The position numbers and the translations under genes are program-made. A stretch of DNA of 9,183 nucleotides from an uncultured Oscillospiraceae bacterium (lineage in GTDB: Bacteria; Bacillota; Clostridia; Oscillospirales; Oscillospiraceae). The stretch covers positions 1-9,183 of the forward strand of contig CAJUQS010000177.1 in assembly GCA_910588365.1 (NCBI GenBank), given 5' to 3'. Shown here piece by piece: positions 5,629-9,183 of this stretch (within the stretch, counting starts at the first letter, position 1; each line of letters opens with the position of its first letter). Under the pieces are notes generated by a model. It worked only from the letters and a program-made list of their open reading frames with translations. It was not told the DNA's origin and searched no databases.

Positions 5629-6636
5629 TCATCCCGCGCCCCTGCCGGAGCGCGTATCCCCCCAGGGGACGTACCGCTTGCCCTGGCGCTCCAGCTTGTA
5701 GCGCAGGCAGTCCCGGAACATCCCGAACCCGGTCTCCGCTCCGTTTCCCGCCCTCCGCAGGCAGGCGTCCTCCACCCTCACGGCGTCCCAGGCGTTGGCT
5801 ATCCGCCTGCTCTCCTTGTGGACGAAGTCCCTGCGCTGGTTGGCGATGTGCTCGTGCTGGAGCCGGATTTTTTGCAGCTGGTCCTGGTAGCTGCGGGATC
5901 CCCGCTCCATCCGCGCCAGCCGTCTCTGCATCTCCGCCAGCTTCTCCCGGCTCCGGCCCATCCAGGGGGGCGGGTCCGGCCTGCCGCCCTGGCTGTCCTC
6001 GTAGAAGTGGAGCGGCGAGAGGCGCAGGTCCAGGGTTTTCTCCGAGGCGGGTGCGGGCTTTTCCTCCGCCTCATAGGCGAAGAGGAGGGAGCAGTAATAC
6101 TTCCCGGCTGGCGTTCTGCTGACGGTGGCGGATTTCAGCTTCCACCAGTGGAGGGGCCTGCGGTGGAAGCGGGCCTTGACGATCCCCAGCTTCGGCAGGC
6201 GGATTCCGTCCCTGGTGAGGAAGATATCCGATCCGCTGCCGGATTTGTAGTACTGGCAGGGGATTTTGAAGGAGTCCCGGCCGCCCTTCTTCCGTCTGAA
6301 CTGGGGGTAGCCGTAGATCTCCGGTTGGGAAAAGAATCTCTGGAAGGCCTGCCGCAGGTTCTGATGCACATCCACCAGGGCCTGGCTGACGGCCTCCTTC
6401 AGGAAGGGCGCGCCGACCTTGTACCGGGCAGGCGCGGGGAGGAAATGCACGTCCGCGGCGGCGTAAAACGCCTGCTCGTCCGCGAGCATCTGGTTCCACA
6501 GGTACCGGCAGCACCCGAAGGTCTTCTCGCACAGGGCGGCCTGGGCCTCCGTGGGGTGGATGCGGACCTTGATGGCGGTGTTCCAAATCCGCCGTTCACC
6601 GCCGGCGCGGCGGGAAGAAGTCCTTTCTTCCGACAT
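5629..6636 (-). CDS. tldR: Nuclease-dead TnpB-like protein, candidate RNA-guided repressor (TldR)
   Basis: This encodes 335 residues and is clearly TnpB-derived: KVRIHPTEAQAALCEKTFGC (about 23-42), KEAVSQALVDVHQNLRQAF, RLPKLGIVKARFHRRP, SATVSRTPAGKYYCSLLFAY, then EKLAEMQRRLARMERGS and HEHIANQRRDFVHKESRRIA. RuvC-II Glu remains in VRVED (E289). At RuvC-I, TLDLRLS (201-207) aligns with LGLDYS of related TnpBs, putting Arg205 at the catalytic Asp. The protein ends soon after GKRYVPWGD, so the CxxC zinc finger and RuvC-III Asp are absent. The frame is otherwise intact, which argues against simple decay. TldR proteins are known to show RuvC mutation and C-terminal loss while keeping guide-RNA-directed DNA binding, and some sit beside flagellin genes. 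It starts 5 bases after csrA, its ribosome site (GGAG) lies within the csrA end, and no tnpA is present. A decaying transposon gene is the alternative. Confidence 0.8.
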   Translation of the reverse strand: MSEERTSSRRAGGERRIWNTAIKVRIHPTEAQAALCEKTFGCCRYLWNQMLADEQAFYAAADVHFLPAPARYKVGAPFLKEAVSQALVDVHQNLRQAFQRFFSQPEIYGYPQFRRKKGGRDSFKIPCQYYKSGSGSDIFLTRDGIRLPKLGIVKARFHRRPLHWWKLKSATVSRTPAGKYYCSLLFAYEAEEKPAPASEKTLDLRLSPLHFYEDSQGGRPDPPPWMGRSREKLAEMQRRLARMERGSRSYQDQLQKIRLQHEHIANQRRDFVHKESRRIANAWDAVRVEDACLRRAGNGAETGFGMFRDCLRYKLERQGKRYVPWGDTRSGRGAG

Positions 6637-6641
6637 GGCGG

Positions 6642-6929
6642 TCAGCGCTCCGCTCCGGGGCCGCCCTCCTCCCGCTCCTTGCGCTCCAGGTGCTTTTGCA
6701 GGTTCCTGGCGTTGCGCACGCGGCGTGACGGCTGGCTGGGGCGGCGGTCGCAGAGGCCGTCCGGCCGGGCCTCGCCGCTGCGTTCCCGCACGGTTCCCCG
6801 CAGAATGGGGACCTCCCTGGGCGCCTTGATCTCCACCCGGAAGGAGGAACCCGGCTGCTGGAAAATCTGTACCACCACATCATCCCCGATGGTCAGGTAC
6901 TCCCCGGACTTCAGTTGCAGCGCAAGCAT
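6642..6929 (-). CDS. csrA: CsrA carbon storage/flagellin translation regulator with C-terminal tail
   Basis: This encodes 95 residues from the ATG at 6929, behind AAAGGAGAT. The first 50 align without gaps to CsrA: MLALQLKSGEYLTIGDDVVV and APREVPILRG, keeping L4, G9-E10, IGD 14-16 and the RNA-contact R44; R6 of E. coli CsrA is Leu here. CsrA is a domain-swapped dimer that binds GGA in mRNA leaders; in Bacillus it represses flagellin translation and is antagonised by FliW. CsrA is normally about 60-75 residues, and residues 51-95 here form an unusual Arg/Lys-rich tail (RRPSQPSRRVRNARN...) of unknown role, perhaps added nucleic-acid contact. The 25-residue in-frame extension upstream of the ATG reads through a repeat and lacks a ribosome site. 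It is very likely co-transcribed with the TnpB-derived gene 5 bases downstream. No fliW is in the window. Confidence 0.9.
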   Translation of the reverse strand: MLALQLKSGEYLTIGDDVVVQIFQQPGSSFRVEIKAPREVPILRGTVRERSGEARPDGLCDRRPSQPSRRVRNARNLQKHLERKEREEGGPGAER

Positions 6930-6953
6930 GACGATCTCCTTTCGTCGTATGGT

Positions 6954-7110
6954 TTTGAAAAGGTGTACTTTTACAAACTGACGCTTCCTTTTGTTTACAC
7001 CCATATAATCGGCCCCGTTTGGCGAAAATTAAGTGTATTTCCAAAAATTTTTTTAACTGGTTTTTTTATTTATAAAGGTACACTTTTTCAAACTGACGCT
7101 TCCTTTTCAG
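6954..7110. repeat. Pair of about 40-base direct repeats flanking the csrA promoter region
   Basis: The 19-mer CAAACTGACGCTTCCTTTT occurs exactly at 6974-6992 and 7089-7107, 115 bases apart. Similarity extends leftward (AAAGGTGTACTTTT against AAAGGTACACTTTT). The second copy overlaps the stop codon of the broken recombinase and the first lies in the csrA leader. They may mark an old insertion or deletion boundary, or be recombinase-related sites. Confidence 0.8.
7006..7032 (-). promoter_or_regulatory. Sigma-28 (SigD/FliA)-like promoter for csrA-tldR
   Basis: On the minus strand, TTAA (7029-7032) is followed after 15 bases by GCCGATTA (7006-7013). The known consensus is TAAA, about 15 bases, then GCCGATAA/GCCGATAT, so the -10 element matches 7 of 8 and the -35 element 3 of 4. 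The start site would give a leader of about 70 bases before csrA. This would put csrA and the TnpB-derived gene in the late flagellar regulon. Confidence 0.6.
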
Positions 7111-7712
7111 TTGGACTTCTCCAGCCGGACGGCCTTGGCGTAAAAGGTACCCACGGGCATGGCGCAGGCGCTCGCGGCCTGGTGGAGGGTTATCTCCTTG
7201 CCCCGCCAGGCCTGGCAGACCTGGTGGAAGTTGTCGGGCAGGGGCGCGGCGGGCCTGCCGAATTTCACGCCCTTGGCCTTGGCCGCCGCGATGCCCTCCG
7301 CCTGGCGCTGGCGGATGCTGCTGCGCTCGTTTTCCGCCACGAAGGAGAGCACCTAGAGCACAATGTCGCTGAGGAATGTGCCCATCAGGTCCTTGCCCCG
7401 CCGGGTGTCCAGCAGGGGCATGTCCAGCACGACGATATCGACGCGCTTCTCCTTGGTGAGGACCCGCCACTGCTCCAGAATCTCCTCATAGCTGCGCCCC
7501 AGCCGGTCGATGCTCTTGATATAGAGCAGATCGTCCGGCCGCAGGCGCCGGACCATGCGCCTGTACGCGGGCCGGTTGAAGTCCTTGCCCGACTGCTTGT
7601 CCAGGAAGACATTTTCTTCCGGGATCGCCAGCTCCTCCATGGCCGCCGTCTGCCGGTCCTCGTTCTGGTCCCGGGTGCTGACCCGGATATAACCGTAAAT
7701 CTCCCTTGCGAT
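7107..7712 (-). pseudogene. Serine recombinase (resolvase/invertase family), amber-interrupted
   Basis: Read through, this is a full small serine recombinase of about 200 residues. It has IYGYIRVSTRDQ with the catalytic Ser, the SIDRLGRSYEEI Arg motif, VAENERSSIRQRQAEGI, GRP, and a C-terminal helix-turn-helix (LHQAASACAMPVGTFYAKA). Codon 120 is TAG (7353-7355), where relatives have Gln in SDIVLQVLSF: a one-base C-to-T change. At the expected start, AGGAGG (7721-7726) stands 8 bases before ATC (7710-7712) where ATG would be expected, so the start also appears lost. An upstream ATG at 7826 is in frame but gives a 38-residue extension unlike the family. It is probably a dead gene from a mobile element or inversion system. 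DegV in this window ends in TAG, which argues against amber recoding. Confidence 0.85.
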
Positions 7713-7735
7713 TTGTATCGCCTCCTCTCGCTCTG

Positions 7736-7891
7736 CTGGAGTCTGTTTGAAAACCGGCAATGTATGGCGGCAAAAGGGCCGCCCTTTGGGCGTGTCGCCA
7801 TTTTTCAAACAAGCTATCATTTTCAAACGGACTCTGGAAACAGCATATCGGAAAAAACGGCATATGCAAATAGGGTTTGTTTAAAAAATGG
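7736..7891. repeat. Nested inverted repeats upstream of the recombinase, res/crossover-site-like
   Basis: CTGGAGTCTGTTTGAAAA (7736-7753) and TTTTCAAACGGACTCTGG (7820-7837) are inverted copies, 16 of 18 paired. Inside are ATGGCG/CGCCAT (7764-7769/7796-7801) and AAAGGG/CCCTTT (7773-7778/7782-7787). A second inverted pair, 14 of 15, is 7798-7812 against 7877-7891 (TTGTTTxAAAAATGG). The repeated GTTTGAAAA half-site next to a serine recombinase gene suggests recombinase binding sites. No gene lies in this gap. Confidence 0.6.
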
Positions 7892-7907
7892 AACAATGAC
7901 CGGCGGA

Positions 7908-7953
7908 AAAACGGCGGCGGGAGCGCACCGCGATGCGCTCCCGCCGCCGTTTT
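7908..7953. terminator. Perfect 20-bp hairpin, bidirectional terminator-like
   Basis: The arms 7908-7927 and 7934-7953 are exact reverse complements around a 6-base loop, with A/T ends giving a T-run after the stem on both strands. It stands between divergently oriented units (recombinase left, DegV right), so no visible gene ends here. It insulates the two sides or remains from a lost gene. Confidence 0.65.
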
Positions 7954-7976
7954 CCACAAAAAGTTCCTGAGATCTC

Positions 7977-8004
7977 TTGCACCCTGGTCAAAAAGTGGTA
8001 TAAT
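7977..8004 (+). promoter_or_regulatory. Sigma-A promoter of the DegV gene
   Basis: TTGCAC (7977-7982), a 16-base spacer, and TATAAT (7999-8004), preceded by TG at 7996-7997 as an extended -10. It lies about 90 bases before the DegV start and just after the hairpin at 7908-7953. Confidence 0.75.
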
Positions 8005-8092
8005 AGACGGATATTATAGAATTTTCCTGGCCGCCGCCCGCCCGGGCGGGTCCGGCCTCCAAGTTCCTCCCATTCAGAAAGGAGTCCTTTTC

Positions 8093-8959
8093 ATGCGCGA
8101 CTACGTGATTCTGACCGACAGCTGCTGCGATTTTTCCGCCCGGATGGCGGAGGAGCTGGAGCTGACCGTCCTGCCCCTGTCCTTTACCATGGAGGGACGG
8201 GAGTACTTCAACTACCCGGACAACCGGGACATCGCCCCCGCGGAGTTTTACAGCAAGATCCGCTCCGGCGCGCTGGGCACCACCTCCGCCATCAACGTGG
8301 CAGCCTTCCAGACGGCCATGGAGCCCCTGGTGGAGGCGGGCCGCGACATTTTGTGCATCTCCTTCTCCTCCAACCTGTCCACCACCTATCAGTCCGCCTG
8401 CATCGCCGCCCAGGAGGTCCAGGCTGCCCACCCCGGGTGCAAAATCCTGGTGGCGGACAGCCGGGCCGCCTCCCTCGGCCAGGGCCTGCTGGTGTACCTG
8501 GCCGTCCAGGAGAAGCGGAAGGGCCGCTCCCTGGAGGAGCTGCACAGCTACGTGGAGGAGATGCGGGACCATATCTGCCACTGGTTTACCGTGGACGATC
8601 TCAACCACCTCAAGCGGGGCGGCCGGGTTTCCGCCGCCGCGGCCCTCTTCGGCACCATGCTCCAGATGAAGCCCATCCTCCACGTGGACGGCGAGGGGCG
8701 CCTGATCCCCGTGGACAAGGTCCGGGGGCGCAAGGCCTCCATCAGCGCCCTGCTGGAGAAGATGGACGAGCTGGTGGAGGATCCCTCCGTGGTCTTCATC
8801 AGCCACGGCGACTGCGGCGAGGAGGCCGCGGCCCTGGGGGACGCCATCCGGCGCAAGTACCCCGTGGAGCGGCTGGAGATCAACTACGTGGGCCCCGTCA
8901 TCGGCAACCACACCGGCTGCGGCGTACTGGCGCTGTTCTTTGTGGGGAAGCACAAATAG
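8093..8959 (+). CDS. DegV family fatty-acid-binding protein (FakB-like)
   Basis: This encodes 288 residues, the normal DegV length. The ATG at 8093 follows AAAGGAG with about 8 bases of spacing; the open frame extends 72 codons further upstream but through the promoter and hairpin, so that part is not coding. Family marks are ILTDSCCDF (residues 6-14, the DS motif near the N-terminus), LGTTSAINVAAFQTAM, ISFSSNLSTTYQSA (lipid-site SSxLSxTY-type loop), VADSRAASLGQGLLV, DDLNHLKRGGRVSAAAALFGTMLQMKP and the end GPVIGNHTGCGVLALFFVG. DegV/FakB proteins bind one fatty acid and present it to the FakA kinase for phospholipid synthesis; the kinase is not in this window. It appears monocistronic, transcribed from its own promoter, and unrelated to the flagellin locus. 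The TAG stop is at 8957. Confidence 0.95.
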   Translation: MRDYVILTDSCCDFSARMAEELELTVLPLSFTMEGREYFNYPDNRDIAPAEFYSKIRSGALGTTSAINVAAFQTAMEPLVEAGRDILCISFSSNLSTTYQSACIAAQEVQAAHPGCKILVADSRAASLGQGLLVYLAVQEKRKGRSLEELHSYVEEMRDHICHWFTVDDLNHLKRGGRVSAAAALFGTMLQMKPILHVDGEGRLIPVDKVRGRKASISALLEKMDELVEDPSVVFISHGDCGEEAAALGDAIRRKYPVERLEINYVGPVIGNHTGCGVLALFFVGKHK

Positions 8960-8972
8960 GCCCCCTCACCCC

Positions 8973-9183
8973 GGGCGGAAAATATGCCGCCAGGGCGGGA
9001 AAAGACCCGACAAACGGCGTCTTGAGAGATATTAAACAGGCTCTTAGAGCCTGTTTAATATCTCAGCGTGTGCGGATTGGCGAGATAGATTTTTTGCCCT
9101 GCAAGGCAAAAAGCCGCAGCAATCCTGACGGATTGCAAGGATTTTTAACGCAGTCAGGGCGGAAAATATGCCGCCAAGGCGGG
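8973..9183. repeat. Hairpin-rich intergenic element bounded by direct repeats
   Basis: This gap of over 200 bases has no gene. A 27-base sequence beginning GGGCGGAAAATATGCCGCC occurs at 8973-8999 and again at 9157-9183 with one difference; each copy has a GGCGG/CCGCC stem. Between them lie a perfect 18-bp palindrome (9026-9043/9047-9064, loop TTA), TTTTTGCC/GGCAAAAA (9091-9098/9105-9112) and GCAATCC/GGATTGC (9119-9125/9130-9136). It looks like a dispersed palindromic repeat or non-autonomous element that may continue past the window edge. The first stems may double as the DegV transcript end, though there is no clear U-tract. Confidence 0.65.
9026..9064. repeat. Perfect 18-bp palindrome with 3-base loop
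   Basis: GAGATATTAAACAGGCTC and its exact reverse complement are separated by TTA. A stem this long and exact is unusual for a terminator and there is no following T-run, so an insertion-sequence end pair or repeat element core is more likely. Confidence 0.75.

Noticed and set aside
5818..6981. 387-codon plus-strand frame across the TnpB-derived gene and csrA
   Set aside because: It spans two recognisable minus-strand genes in antisense and has no family signal.
6930..7004. 25-residue N-terminal extension of CsrA
   Set aside because: The family begins at ML(I/A)L, and AAAGGAG directly precedes that ATG. The extension reads through a repeat.
7004..7009. TATAAT on the plus strand as a sigma-A promoter
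   Set aside because: No -35 element at a usable distance and no plus-strand gene follows. The minus-strand sigma-28 reading of the same bases fits its gene better.
7353..7355. TAG recoded as glutamine in the recombinase
   Set aside because: DegV in the same window ends with TAG at its normal family length, and the recombinase start also looks mutated, so gene death is simpler.
6953..7837. Hin-like flagellin phase-variation switch
   Set aside because: The recombinase is broken, and no inverted pair brackets a promoter facing flagellin. I kept only the weaker claim of recombinase-type sites.
7877..8092. 72-residue N-terminal extension of DegV
   Set aside because: It runs through a hairpin and the promoter. 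The ATG at 8093 has a ribosome site and matches the family start.
7988..8953. 321-codon minus-strand frame opposite DegV
   Set aside because: It is an antisense shadow of a clear DegV gene in GC-rich DNA.
1..9183. CRISPR array, tRNA or rRNA
   Set aside because: No regularly spaced direct repeats with spacers were seen, and no cloverleaf or rRNA sequence was recognised by eye.

Overview
The window looks like chromosome from a motile, moderately GC-rich gut Clostridia, probably Oscillospirales. The evidence is the Clostridia-type flagellin ends, the TnpB subtype, strong AGGAGG-type ribosome sites and a stand-alone DegV gene. The taxonomic call is inference. Nearly everything is on the minus strand; only the DegV gene at the right end is on the plus strand.

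Layout from right to left, which is the direction of minus-strand transcription. A small serine recombinase (7107-7712) is broken by an in-frame amber codon and has apparently lost its start codon. Its upstream side (7736-7891) holds nested inverted repeats. Next comes a compact set of genes: csrA (6642-6929), with a sigma-28-like promoter in front of it; five bases later a TnpB-derived gene (5629-6636) that ends before the zinc finger and RuvC-III and appears altered at RuvC-I; a structured non-coding stretch (about 5404-5628) where a TnpB-type guide RNA would lie; and a large flagellin gene (3485-5236).

The csrA - dead TnpB - guide region - flagellin arrangement is the main result. It has the hallmarks of a TldR system, in which a nuclease-dead TnpB acts as an RNA-guided transcription repressor. 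The putative guide contains a 13-base exact match, in the orientation TnpB guides use, to codons 2-6 of the adjacent flagellin gene. The flagellin leader also carries three ANGGA motifs, one inside the Shine-Dalgarno sequence, as expected for CsrA control of flagellin translation. The locus may therefore couple an RNA-guided DNA-level control and an RNA-level control of one flagellin, with both regulators possibly made from a late flagellar promoter. The roles are inferred and none has been tested here.

Downstream of flagellin lie four exported-protein genes: a membrane-anchored protein (2826-3371) and three secreted paralogues (1775-2767, 1012-1683, and 1-840, which runs off the window). The paralogues share a VPxxxxxxxINPxxLPV core. 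One ends in an InlB-like repeat domain and one has a long Pro/Glu-rich linker. I do not recognise a named function for this family. GC-rich hairpins separate these genes.

The right end holds a DegV-family lipid-binding protein (8093-8959) with a clear sigma-A promoter, followed by a roughly 210-base hairpin-rich block (8973-9183) bounded by near-identical direct repeats. No tRNA, rRNA or CRISPR array was seen.
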